Origin: DUOA01 sp012839095
Lineage (GTDB): Bacteria > Bacillota > Clostridia > Caldicoprobacterales > DTU083
NCBI GenBank assembly: GCA_050951505.1
Contig: JBMNJE010000005.1
Location: 55,702-119,701, forward strand
Reading direction: 5' to 3'
DNA length: 64,000 bases
Of the stretch, positions 35,555 to 44,095 are shown piece after piece (position 1 is the stretch's first letter; each line of letters begins with the position of its first letter). The notes under the pieces are model-generated. The model was given only the letters and a program-made list of their open reading frames with translations. It was not told where the DNA came from and searched no databases. A program made the position numbers and the translations under genes.

Positions 35555-35854
35555 ATGATCTCCTCCTTTAAAAATGATTTTGTTATTAACCTTATTTCAC
35601 TTATATCAGAAGATGCAGAGGCCTGCCCGCCAAAGTTTATGAGGTATGTAAGCATTATACTGATACCAACTTACATCACATCAATCATATATTCAACAAA
35701 AACACTCCTTTTCCTTTTAATGTTTATTAATTTCACTGAATTGCACCCCATACTAATAGCAGCAGCACAGGTAAAACTGCCTCACTCATATGTACTGTGT
35801 TTTTTTGTTCAGGCACCAAGATTCAATCATGGCAAAAAAATTGAAAAAGAATAA
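35555..35854. other. Gene-free stretch between the kinase and rex
   Basis: No gene is supported here. On the minus strand a TATAAT with a TTGATG 19 bases upstream (near 35665-35690) may be the kinase promoter, but the spacing is poor. The one plus-strand open frame has no ribosome site and an unlikely composition. Confidence 0.4.
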
Positions 35855-35894
35855 TTGTTAATTTATTGACAATGTTGTATACTTCTGTTATGAT
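35855..35894 (+). promoter_or_regulatory. rex-adhE promoter with Rex operator
   Basis: TTGACA (35866-35871) and TATGAT (35889-35894) are 17 bases apart, a strong sigma-A promoter. TTGTTAATTTATTGACAA (35855-35872) matches the clostridial Rex site TTGTTAANNNNTTAACAA with one mismatch and overlaps the -35. This predicts repression of rex and adhE at low NADH/NAD+ ratio. Confidence 0.8.
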
Positions 35895-35902
35895 ATAAAT
35901 GT

Positions 35903-35952
35903 AATCGATAAATTTATATCGATAGTTGATTATCGATACCTAATTATCGAAA
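35903..35952 (+). repeat. Four TATCGATA-like octamers at 14-bp spacing in the rex leader
   Basis: AATCGATA (35903), TATCGATA (35917), TATCGATA (35931) and TATCGAAA (35945) start exactly 14 bp apart. The core is itself palindromic. The array lies between the expected transcription start (about 35901) and the rex ribosome site. It could be an operator array or an RNA element; the binder is unknown. Confidence 0.75.
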
Positions 35953-35974
35953 TGCATTTATTGAGGTGATACCC

Positions 35975-36655
35975 ATGACAGCTTCCGGCAGGTCAATAAG
36001 CGTGCCCAGGCCGACCCTGGAGCGGCTGCCCGGTTATCTGAGTTACCTGAAGATATATCACAGCAGAGGCATGACTCATATTTCAGCTACCAGAATAGCA
36101 GAAGATCTTAAGCTGCATCATGTCCAGGTACGCAAGGATCTGGCCTCCATCAGCTCCGGCGGCCGCCCAAGAACAGGATATGAGATTGCCGCACTTATAG
36201 AAGACATTGACAGCTTTCTGGGTTACGGCAAGGTGCGTACCGCTGTACTGGTCGGCGCGGGTCAGCTGGGAAGAACCCTTCTCTCCTACCAGGGCTTTGC
36301 CGACTACGGTCTGGAGATCATCGCAGCCTTTGACGTAAACGAGGAAATAATAGGCAGCCGGATCGCCGGCAAGCCGGTGTACTCAATTGACGAACTTCAG
36401 AATGTATGCAGACGCATGGATGTTCATATAGGAATAATCACCGTTCCTATGACTCAGGCCCAGCATGTATGTGATCTGCTGGCAGACAGCGGCATCCTGG
36501 CAGTCTGGAACTTTGCGCCCGTGCATCTGAGGGTTCCGGAGCACGTTATCGTGCAAAATGAAAATATGGCAGTATCCCTGGCTATACTCTCCAAACAACT
36601 GGATGAGAGGCTGACTGCTGCGGATAAGTATTCCGGAAACGATGATTCAGTTTAA
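35975..36655 (+). CDS. rex: Redox-sensing transcriptional repressor Rex
   Basis: A 226-residue Rex protein. The N-terminal winged helix (RPTLERLPGYLSYLKIYHSRGMTHISATRIAEDLKLHHVQVRKDLA) is followed by the Rossmann domain (AVLVGAGQLGRTLLSYQGF) that binds NADH, and a C-terminal dimerisation helix. Rex represses fermentation genes until NADH rises. The ATG at 35975 has GAGGTG 7 bases upstream; a GTG three codons earlier is part of the ribosome site. It precedes adhE in the same direction, and a Rex-type site overlaps its own promoter. Confidence 0.95.
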   Translation: MTASGRSISVPRPTLERLPGYLSYLKIYHSRGMTHISATRIAEDLKLHHVQVRKDLASISSGGRPRTGYEIAALIEDIDSFLGYGKVRTAVLVGAGQLGRTLLSYQGFADYGLEIIAAFDVNEEIIGSRIAGKPVYSIDELQNVCRRMDVHIGIITVPMTQAQHVCDLLADSGILAVWNFAPVHLRVPEHVIVQNENMAVSLAILSKQLDERLTAADKYSGNDDSV

Positions 36656-36701
36656 CCATACGATAAGTTTTTAAATTTTTTATATATACAGGAGGTATCT
36701 C

Positions 36702-39314
36702 ATGAAAAAGGAGAACAACAGCACAAAAAAGAATAATGCAGCTGATGTCACTAAAATGATTGACCAACTAGTGGCAAATGCTCAGCAGGCTCTGGCTGAG
36801 TACATGAAAATGGACCAGGAGCAGGTGGACAAGGTTGTCCATTCTATGACCCTGGCCGGCCTGGATCAACATATGTATCTGGCAAAAACAGCGGTTGAGG
36901 AAACAAAAAGAGGCTTGTTTGAAGACAAGGTAATCAAGAACATCTTTGCCACCGAATATATCTATCACAGCATTGCCAATCAGAAAACGGTAGGCGTAAT
37001 TGAAGAGAATGATCTGGAAGGGTATGTGGAAGTAGCTGAACCTGTAGGAGTGGTGGCAGGCATTACCCCGGTTACCAATCCGACTTCCACTACCATGTTC
37101 AAAGCCCTGATCTGCGCTAAAACCAGAAACCCCATCATCTTTGCCTTCCATCCCTCTGCACAGAAATGTTCTGCCGAGGCAGCAAGGATTCTCAAGGAGG
37201 CTGCAGTTGAAAATGGCGCACCTGAGCATTGCATTCAGTGGATCGAACTTCCCTCCATGGAAGCCACATCAGCGCTGATGAATCACCCGGAAGTATCCCT
37301 GATTCTGGCAACCGGCGGAGCAGGAATGGTCAAATCAGCATACAGCTGCGGAAAGCCTGCCCTGGGCGTGGGTCCGGGCAATGTTCCCTGCTATATCAAT
37401 AAAAACGTAAATATAGGCCGGGCCTGCACCGACCTCATGATTTCCAAAACCTTTGACAACGGCATGATCTGTGCGTCGGAACAGGCTGTTATTGTGGATG
37501 AAGCGATTAAGGACAAATTCGAAGCCTATATGAAGGAACATAACTGCTATTTTACCAATGAAGAAGAAACAGCCCTGCTCACCAAGTACGTAATGAATAC
37601 CGAAAAAATGGCGGTTAACCCTGTGGTAGTCGGTCAATCTGCAGAATTTATTGCAAAAAATGCCGGATTTAAGGTGCCCGCCGGAACAAAAATACTGCTG
37701 GCAAAGCTGCCCAGGCCTTCACTGGAATATCCCCTGTCACTGGAAAAACTGTCCCCGGTTTTGGCTTACTTTGTATGCAAGGACGAGAAGGAAGGTTTTG
37801 AGTATGCAAATGCCATGCTGAGACTGGGCGGCATGGGCCACTCAGCTGTCATTCATTCCGATAATGAAGAATTGTGCGTGCGCTTCGGTGAAGAAATGAA
37901 GGTAGGCCGTGTAATAGTCAATTCACCTTCATCACAGGGAGCAATAGGCGATATCTATAATACCAATACACCCTCCCTCACCCTCGGCTGCGGTTCATTC
38001 GGCAGAAACTCCACTACCTCCAATGTTTCATCCGTCAACCTGATAAACAAGAAACGTATAGCCGAGAGGAGAGTCAACATGCAGTGGTTCAAGATTCCGC
38101 CGAAAATCTACTTTGAGAAGGGCTCTGTCCAGTACCTGGAGGCAATGCCCAATATATCCCGTGCATTTATAGTTACGGACCCCAATATGATGAAGCTGGG
38201 TTATGTGGACAAGGTGCTTTATTATCTGAGAAAACGGGAGCAATACTGCCACAGTGAAATCTTCTATGAAGTGGAGCCGGATCCATCCCTTGAAACCATA
38301 CAAAGAGGCGTGGCTGCTATGAATGCCTTTGCACCCGACGTCATAATTGCACTGGGCGGCGGTTCCGCCATTGATGCGGCAAAAGGAATGTGGCTTTTCT
38401 ATGAGCATCCGGATACCAGTTTCGACGGTCTGCGCCTGAAGTTCATGGATATAAGAAAAAGAGCCTTCCATTTCCCCAATCTTGGAAAGAAGGCACAGAT
38501 GGTTGCCATTCCCACTACTTCGGGAACCGGTTCGGAGGTCACCTCCTTCTCGGTCATCACCGACAAGAAAAACGGCAATATAAAATATCCTCTGGCTGAT
38601 TACGAATTAACCCCTGATGTAGCCATCATTGACCCTCAATTTGTAACCACCATGCCTAAGTCCATAGTTGCAGATACCGGATTGGATGTGCTGACCCATG
38701 CGATAGAGGCCTATGTCTCCGTTCTGGCATCGGACTACACCAACGGACTGGCCATCAAAGCCATTGAGCTGATATTCAAGTATCTGCCCAGAAGCTATGA
38801 CAACCCTGAAGACACGGTTGCAAGGGAAAAGGTTCATAATGCTTCCTGCATCGCAGGTATGGCCTTCTCTAACTCATTCCTTGGAATAAATCATTCCCTG
38901 GCTCATAAGTTAGGCGGAGAATTCCATATCCCTCACGGGCGGGCTAATGCTGTTCTGCTGCCCCATGTGATTGCATATAATGCACAAAAGCCCACCAAGT
39001 TTACCATATTCCCCAAATACGGAGAGTTCGTGGCAGATTATCGCTACGCACAGATATCCCGTCAGCTGGGTCTGGGCGGCAATACCCAGGAGGAACAGGT
39101 GGCCAGCCTGATAAAGGCAGTAAGAAACCTGATGAAGCGCCTGAATCTGCCCCTGACTATCAAAGACTGCGGAGTGGACGAAGCCGAATTTATGGCAGCC
39201 GTACCCGGTCTGGCTGAGCGAGCCTTTGAGGATCAGTGCACTACCGCAAACCCGCGCTATCCCCTGGTTAGCGAGCTTGAAGAGATTTATTGCAAGGCTT
39301 ATTACGGGAAGTAA
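36702..39314 (+). CDS. adhE: Bifunctional acetaldehyde-CoA/alcohol dehydrogenase
   Basis: An 870-residue AdhE, which reduces acetyl-CoA to acetaldehyde and then ethanol with NADH and forms helical filaments (spirosomes). The N-terminal aldehyde dehydrogenase domain (residues 1-450) has the catalytic cysteine in NGMICASEQAVIVDE. A short linker leads to the iron alcohol dehydrogenase domain, with the NAD motif ALGGGSAIDAAKGMW and metal ligands in DTGLDVLTHAIEAY and NHSLAHKLGGEFHIPHGRANA. AGGAGG precedes the ATG. It follows rex by 46 bases and is probably under the Rex-controlled promoter. Its last 47 bases overlap the end of nfnB on the other strand. Confidence 0.97.
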   Translation: MKKENNSTKKNNAADVTKMIDQLVANAQQALAEYMKMDQEQVDKVVHSMTLAGLDQHMYLAKTAVEETKRGLFEDKVIKNIFATEYIYHSIANQKTVGVIEENDLEGYVEVAEPVGVVAGITPVTNPTSTTMFKALICAKTRNPIIFAFHPSAQKCSAEAARILKEAAVENGAPEHCIQWIELPSMEATSALMNHPEVSLILATGGAGMVKSAYSCGKPALGVGPGNVPCYINKNVNIGRACTDLMISKTFDNGMICASEQAVIVDEAIKDKFEAYMKEHNCYFTNEEETALLTKYVMNTEKMAVNPVVVGQSAEFIAKNAGFKVPAGTKILLAKLPRPSLEYPLSLEKLSPVLAYFVCKDEKEGFEYANAMLRLGGMGHSAVIHSDNEELCVRFGEEMKVGRVIVNSPSSQGAIGDIYNTNTPSLTLGCGSFGRNSTTSNVSSVNLINKKRIAERRVNMQWFKIPPKIYFEKGSVQYLEAMPNISRAFIVTDPNMMKLGYVDKVLYYLRKREQYCHSEIFYEVEPDPSLETIQRGVAAMNAFAPDVIIALGGGSAIDAAKGMWLFYEHPDTSFDGLRLKFMDIRKRAFHFPNLGKKAQMVAIPTTSGTGSEVTSFSVITDKKNGNIKYPLADYELTPDVAIIDPQFVTTMPKSIVADTGLDVLTHAIEAYVSVLASDYTNGLAIKAIELIFKYLPRSYDNPEDTVAREKVHNASCIAGMAFSNSFLGINHSLAHKLGGEFHIPHGRANAVLLPHVIAYNAQKPTKFTIFPKYGEFVADYRYAQISRQLGLGGNTQEEQVASLIKAVRNLMKRLNLPLTIKDCGVDEAEFMAAVPGLAERAFEDQCTTANPRYPLVSELEEIYCKAYYGK

Positions 39315-40701
39315 GATAATTGTCAATAGCGGATGCCGCTTTCCGGCCTGCTCCCATTGCAAGTATGACGGTGGCTGCACCGGTAACGGCATCCCCTCCC
39401 GCATATACTCCTTCCCTTGACGTAAGGCCTGTTTCCTCATCTACAATTATCCCGCCCCACTTATGGGTTTCCAGCCCTTCGGTTGTGGACTTGATCAAGG
39501 GATTTGGTGAAGTCCCGATGGCCATAATAACGCAGTCCACATCCAGTTCAAACTCGCTGCCGGGAATGGGAACAGGCCTTGCTCTTCCCGATTCATCGGG
39601 CTCACTGAGCTGCATCCTCTGGCAGACAATCTTTCTGGTCCATCCGTCCTGGTCACCCTGGATTGAAACCGGATTTGTAAGGAAGCGAAACTCGATGCCT
39701 TCCTCCATGGCATGCTCCACCTCCTCCTGTCTGGCCGGCAGTTCCTTCTCGGTACGCCTGTAGACTATGGTTACATCTGCCCCCAGACGCTTGGCACATC
39801 GTGCTGCATCCATGGCAACATTGCCGCCGCCGACGACCGCTGCCTTTCTGCCTACGTATACGGGAGTGGAGCTGTCTGGCTGATAGGCCTGCATCAGGTT
39901 GACCCGGGTCAGAAACTCATTGGCTGAGTAAACACCCTTCAGGTTTTCGCCGGGTATGTTCATAAATTTTGGCAGCCCCGCACCGGTGCCGATGAAGACA
40001 GCCTCATATCCATAGTCCTCCATAAGTTCATCTATGGAAATGAGCTTTCCGATAACCATATTGGTTTCTATCCTAACTCCCAGTTCCTTCAGGGAGTTTA
40101 TCTCCGTTTCAACGATACTCTTAGGCAGGCGGAATTCAGGAATACCGTATGTCAGAACCCCTCCCGGCTTATGCAGCGCTTCATATATGGTAACCTGGTA
40201 TCCCTTCTTTGCCAGATCGCCCGCACAGGCAAGTCCGGCAGGGCCTGAGCCGATTACGGCAACCTTTTGCCCGACGGACTTTGGTTTTTCTGCTTTTGCT
40301 TTGCTCTTCTCAATGTGATAATCAGCAACAAAACGCTCCAGTCTGCCTATACCCACGGGTTCACCCTTAATGCCGCGTACACATCTTTGCTCACACTGTG
40401 TTTCCTGAGGACATACCCTTCCGCATATGGCAGGCAGAGAGTTGGAGCAGCTGATGATATCATAGGCTGTTTCAAAATCTCCTTCAGCAGTTTTCTGTAT
40501 AAATGCAGGAATATCGATTCCTACCGGACAACCGGCTATGCAAGGTTTATGCCTGCAGTCCAGGCAGCGTTTTGCTTCATCAATTGCCTGCTCCGCTGTA
40601 TAGCCCAGTGCAACCTCACTGAAGTTTTTATTTCTCACGTCCGGATCCTGTACCGGCATCTTATTTTTTTCAAGGGACATGTTTATCTTTCTCTTTCCCA
40701 T
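39268..40701 (-). CDS. nfnB: NfnB/GltD-like subunit of NADH-dependent ferredoxin:NADP+ oxidoreductase
   Basis: A 477-residue GltD-like flavoprotein. The N-terminal domain binds two iron-sulfur clusters (CLDCRHKPCIAGCPVGIDIP and ICGRVCPQETQCEQRC). The FAD motif is VAVIGSGPAGLACAGDL and the NADPH motif AAVVGGGNVAMDAARCAKRLGA. Annotated alone it would be called glutamate synthase small subunit, but the adjacent nfnA points to NfnAB, which bifurcates electrons between ferredoxin, NADH and NADPH. The C-terminal 13 residues read into the end of adhE on the other strand. CAGGAGG lies 10 bases before the ATG. Confidence 0.9.
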   Translation of the reverse strand: MGKRKINMSLEKNKMPVQDPDVRNKNFSEVALGYTAEQAIDEAKRCLDCRHKPCIAGCPVGIDIPAFIQKTAEGDFETAYDIISCSNSLPAICGRVCPQETQCEQRCVRGIKGEPVGIGRLERFVADYHIEKSKAKAEKPKSVGQKVAVIGSGPAGLACAGDLAKKGYQVTIYEALHKPGGVLTYGIPEFRLPKSIVETEINSLKELGVRIETNMVIGKLISIDELMEDYGYEAVFIGTGAGLPKFMNIPGENLKGVYSANEFLTRVNLMQAYQPDSSTPVYVGRKAAVVGGGNVAMDAARCAKRLGADVTIVYRRTEKELPARQEEVEHAMEEGIEFRFLTNPVSIQGDQDGWTRKIVCQRMQLSEPDESGRARPVPIPGSEFELDVDCVIMAIGTSPNPLIKSTTEGLETHKWGGIIVDEETGLTSREGVYAGGDAVTGAATVILAMGAGRKAASAIDNYLTSRNKPCNKSLQAR

Positions 40702-40703
40702 GT

Positions 40704-41543
40704 TTACTCAACCTCCTGATGCAGTCTGCAGGCCTCTTCATGAGCATTTTTCTCAAAGGATTTGTAAGAGGCCGACCGGGCTATGGCCTCATCAAAATCC
40801 ACCTCATGGCCGTCGAATTCCGGACCGTCAACACATGCAAACTTCGTTCTGCCGCCTACCGTCAGACGGCATCCGCCGCACATGCCGGTACCGTCGATCA
40901 TAACAGGATTCATGCTGACTAATGTTTTTATACCATACTCTTTTGTTAATTTACATACATATTTCATCATGACCAGGGGCCCGATGGCAATAACCCGGTC
41001 ATAGGTTTCACCGCTGTCAAGCAGCGATTTCAGGGCATCGGTAACCAGCCCTTTTTCTCCATAGCTGCCGTCATCTGTCATTGTCAGCAGCCGGCTGCTG
41101 ACATTCTTGAATTCATCTTCCAGGATTACCAGATCCTTATTTCGAAAACCGACTACAGCATGTACCTCGCAACCCTGATCGTAAAGCTTTTTGGCAATGG
41201 GATATGCTATGGCACACCCTACCCCTCCGCCTACAACAGCTGCTCTTTTAAGGCCCTCTGTCTCGGATTTTTTGCCCAGCGGACCTACAAAATCGTGAAG
41301 GGAATCTCCTTCTTCGAGATGATTAAGGGCTTCGGTGGTTGCGCCCACCACTTGAAAAATGATGGTGACAGTGCCCTTCGCTCTATCATAATCCGCAATG
41401 GTCAGCGGAATTCTCTCCCCCTTTTCGTCCACCCGGAGGATTATAAACTGGCCTGGTTCAGCCTTTTTGGCAATCAGCGGTGCCTGAATATCCATACGGG
41501 TAACAGTCGGATTCAGATGTTCTTTCCTGACAATTTTATACAT
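40704..41543 (-). CDS. nfnA: NfnA subunit of NADH-dependent ferredoxin:NADP+ oxidoreductase
   Basis: A 279-residue flavoprotein like ferredoxin-NADP reductase and dihydroorotate dehydrogenase electron-transfer subunits. It has an FAD-binding barrel (GQFIILRVDEKGERIPLTIAD), the NAD domain (RAAVVGGGVGCAIAYPIAKKLYDQG) and a C-terminal [2Fe-2S] motif (GMCGGCRLTVGG...FACVDGPEFDGHEVDF). The ATG at 41543 follows GGGGGGAG, preferred over a TTG eight codons earlier. It lies 2 bases before nfnB and forms the heterodimer with it. Confidence 0.92.
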   Translation of the reverse strand: MYKIVRKEHLNPTVTRMDIQAPLIAKKAEPGQFIILRVDEKGERIPLTIADYDRAKGTVTIIFQVVGATTEALNHLEEGDSLHDFVGPLGKKSETEGLKRAAVVGGGVGCAIAYPIAKKLYDQGCEVHAVVGFRNKDLVILEDEFKNVSSRLLTMTDDGSYGEKGLVTDALKSLLDSGETYDRVIAIGPLVMMKYVCKLTKEYGIKTLVSMNPVMIDGTGMCGGCRLTVGGRTKFACVDGPEFDGHEVDFDEAIARSASYKSFEKNAHEEACRLHQEVE

Positions 41544-41691
41544 ATGTCTCCCCCCAACAAAGTTCAAAATTACTTTAACACATCAAACAAAATGAAGCAA
41601 TCCTGATGAGATAAGGAATTAACGATGATTATTATAATGATGACTATTATATTATAGCAGACGCAGCAGGAGAATAAAAAGGATAACATGC

Positions 41692-41719
41692 AAAAAAGCC
41701 CTTTTCCAAATCAGGGCTT
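41692..41719 (-). terminator. Rho-independent terminator after the histidine kinase gene
   Basis: On the minus strand AAGCCC (41719-41714) and GGGCTT (41701-41696) form a stem with a 12-base A-rich loop followed by six T. It lies 55 bases after the histidine kinase stop and before the nfn operon. The remaining part of the gap (41544-41691) is AT-rich, with TATAAT-like sequences that may be the nfn promoter. Confidence 0.7.
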
Positions 41720-41774
41720 CTCCATAATTGAAGATCCTCTAACAGGTTTTTTGGCTTTGTCGGGGTAAACCGAC

Positions 41775-43916
41775 TCAGTCATGGGTAAGAGTTTCCACCA
41801 TGGAAATGATGGATTCCGTCTCCTCCTGTGATGAGGCTGATGTAACTGTCACTGCTGTTTGAATCTGCGAATGCTCCAAAGCCCACTTAGTATCCCTTTC
41901 GAGTGAGTTGTTAACAGTTTTTGTACTACTGACGGGAAGTGAGAAAATGAATTTTGAACCTTTGCCCTGTTCCGATTCTACCCTGATTGAGCCCCCATGG
42001 AGTTCGACCAATCTTTTTGTGATACTAAGCCCCAGACCTGCCCCTGAATATCCTGGAGGGGTAAAATTGTTTATCTGTTCAAAAGAATCAAAAATCCTGC
42101 TTATTTTATCTTCAGGAATACCTATCCCCGTATCTGCCACCATAATCTCTACGGAATCGTCATTTACAGTTCCTGAAATCCTAATACTTCCAGACTGAGT
42201 GAATTTGATAGCATTACCTATAAGGTTATACAATATCTGCTGCAGGCGGTTTTCATCTGCTTCAACCGGCGGTAGATCATCGGGAACGTCGTTATGAAGT
42301 TCCAGAGGCTTGTCCAATACGAGGGGTTTACAAAGGACAATTACAACATGGACCATCTGTTTTATATTGATACTCTTTGTTACTAATATAATGTCTTTAT
42401 TTTTAAGTTTTGTAAAATCCAATATGTCATGTACAAGTATGGCAAGACGTCTTCCACTTGAGGCAATTAATGAAAGATTGCCTTTCAGACCGCTGTCTAG
42501 TCTCCCTACAGTAATATCTTTAATCGATTCCGCTATGCCTATCATGCCATTTAATGGTGTCAAAAGCTCATGAGTTATGTTAGCAAGAAATTCATCCTTC
42601 AATTTATCCATGGATAACAAACGCTCGGACATATGCTCAACTGCCTTAAAAGCTTTGGAAAAACGACTGGATATAGCAAATGATTGAAGGAGAATGAATA
42701 TAAAAAGACCCAAGGGAGCCAAATTACCCGTTAATAGCTTCTCATTAAAGTAAAAAATATCATTAAAAACCGTTGCAACGAAAACAAGGGAGCCTGTCAG
42801 TATAAGCAGTGCACTTTCTTTTTTCCTATAAACAGCTAACAACAGGGCAATCAAAATATACATACATACAATAAGAGTAAATACCTGGTAATAGATTAGT
42901 ATGGTTGTATAGAAATGTGCTTTTGTTACAAGCACAATTAAAGAATATCCAAAACCTACAGCCGATATAATCCTACTTATTCTATTTGGTATTTTTCCAG
43001 GAAAGAGGGAATGGACAAAAAGAGAGAATAAAGTTATACCAAGGTAGAATGTTAAATACTCGACTTTAAGAGCAAACTCCTGTGTTATTTGAGGAAAATA
43101 ATATATGAGGATAATCTCTCCTACTAAAAGATTGCGCAATGATACCAACAGACAAAACACACCAAAATATAGAGGTGATCTGTCCTTTTGCCTGAGAGCG
43201 AAAAGTACAAGATGGTATAATCCCATTATAAGCAAACTCCCAAAAAGTATCATATCGCTCAGCACCTGGCGCTCACGCAATTTCATTATATCTTCGCTAT
43301 TACCGAATTTAATAGGCTGCCATATTCCACCGCGCTTGTGCATAAAATTTGATACCTGTATAATGAGTTCAAGGGTTTCACTGCTTTGATTTAAAGAAAT
43401 AACCTTATGGTAGTGTTTTGGCTCACTTCCTTCTCTTCTATTGCTTATTTGTCCATCTGACGACATCAATTCACCATTTATCCATAGTCTATGAGCAGTA
43501 TATATGGATGACAGCTCAAGAGACTTGGATTTGCTGTTTTCAGGAAGCAGGATTATCAAACGAAAAGTTGCATAACCCATGCCTTCTATAGAAGCACCAT
43601 CAACTTCCTGTCCATTCCATGAGCCGGGGATCTCGATTAGACTTCTCCCCTCAGCATTATTGCCATTGAGAAAATAATCTGAGTCGTGTAATTGCTTCCA
43701 GTAGAACTCCCACTCACCATCAAGATTTACAGGCCCATCCTCATCAAAATCCCATTTAGTAAGGTCAAGAACCCCATCAATTGCTGTTGGTGTGGGGTTC
43801 CTGCTCTGAGTCTTTGAACAGGCTGTCAACAGGGATAGGAATTTGCTTTTCTCATATTTAGTGTAACAGCTATAAAAAAGCCTGTCAATCCATCCAAGAA
43901 AACCCAAGAAGGGCAA
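41775..43916 (-). CDS. 7TMR-DISM sensor histidine kinase, 5' end doubtful
   Basis: An open frame of 713 codons. A jelly-roll sensor (about residues 45-205, DGEWEFYWKQL, IPGSWNG, MGYATFRL) precedes seven membrane helices (about 220-420). HisKA has FLANITHELLTPLNG, and HATPase has LYNLIGNAIKFTQSG, DTGIGIPEDK and GAGLGLSITKRL. It would sense an external ligand and phosphorylate a response regulator; none is next to it. The first 35 codons are unlikely to be translated. They contain a promoter-like TTGACA-N17-TACACT (43888-43860), there is no ribosome site, and KFLSLLTACSK looks like a shortened lipoprotein signal. The 5' end may be damaged. Confidence 0.75.
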   Translation of the reverse strand: MPFLGFLGWIDRLFYSCYTKYEKSKFLSLLTACSKTQSRNPTPTAIDGVLDLTKWDFDEDGPVNLDGEWEFYWKQLHDSDYFLNGNNAEGRSLIEIPGSWNGQEVDGASIEGMGYATFRLIILLPENSKSKSLELSSIYTAHRLWINGELMSSDGQISNRREGSEPKHYHKVISLNQSSETLELIIQVSNFMHKRGGIWQPIKFGNSEDIMKLRERQVLSDMILFGSLLIMGLYHLVLFALRQKDRSPLYFGVFCLLVSLRNLLVGEIILIYYFPQITQEFALKVEYLTFYLGITLFSLFVHSLFPGKIPNRISRIISAVGFGYSLIVLVTKAHFYTTILIYYQVFTLIVCMYILIALLLAVYRKKESALLILTGSLVFVATVFNDIFYFNEKLLTGNLAPLGLFIFILLQSFAISSRFSKAFKAVEHMSERLLSMDKLKDEFLANITHELLTPLNGMIGIAESIKDITVGRLDSGLKGNLSLIASSGRRLAILVHDILDFTKLKNKDIILVTKSINIKQMVHVVIVLCKPLVLDKPLELHNDVPDDLPPVEADENRLQQILYNLIGNAIKFTQSGSIRISGTVNDDSVEIMVADTGIGIPEDKISRIFDSFEQINNFTPPGYSGAGLGLSITKRLVELHGGSIRVESEQGKGSKFIFSLPVSSTKTVNNSLERDTKWALEHSQIQTAVTVTSASSQEETESIISMVETLTHD
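43860..43888 (-). promoter_or_regulatory. Promoter-like element inside the 5' end of the histidine kinase frame
   Basis: TTGACA (43888-43883) and TACACT (43865-43860) with exactly 17 bases between them on the minus strand. Transcription would start near 43853, inside the open frame, so the real start codon should be further down. Between 43917 and 44095 I see no gene. Confidence 0.55.
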
Positions 43917-44095
43917 AAAAGTTATATGAAAGTGCTTGTGACCTGTGAATACGAGGAATACAATGAATTAGAACACATGGCTGGGTCCCTGAATAAAAAT
44001 AAATGGTGAAACAATCCGAAATAGCGCATACTGGAATAGAGCTCAGTTCTTGTACCGATATGAAAGCGGATGTGTATTCTTGTTTGTACTATTCA

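Noticed and set aside
35555..35854. A 99-codon plus-strand open frame before rex
   Set aside because: No ribosome site, unlikely composition, and it sits in the kinase/rex promoter gap.
35903..35952. 14-bp periodic repeats as replication iterons or CRISPR
   Set aside because: They are in a short gene leader with no replication gene nearby and no spacers. A regulatory array is more reasonable.
38910..39440. A 176-codon minus-strand frame over the adhE/nfnB junction
   Set aside because: Antisense to conserved parts of adhE and to the end of nfnB; no family resemblance.
39268..40701. Annotation as glutamate synthase small subunit
   Set aside because: The adjacent NfnA-type gene and the absence of a large glutamate synthase subunit favour NfnB.
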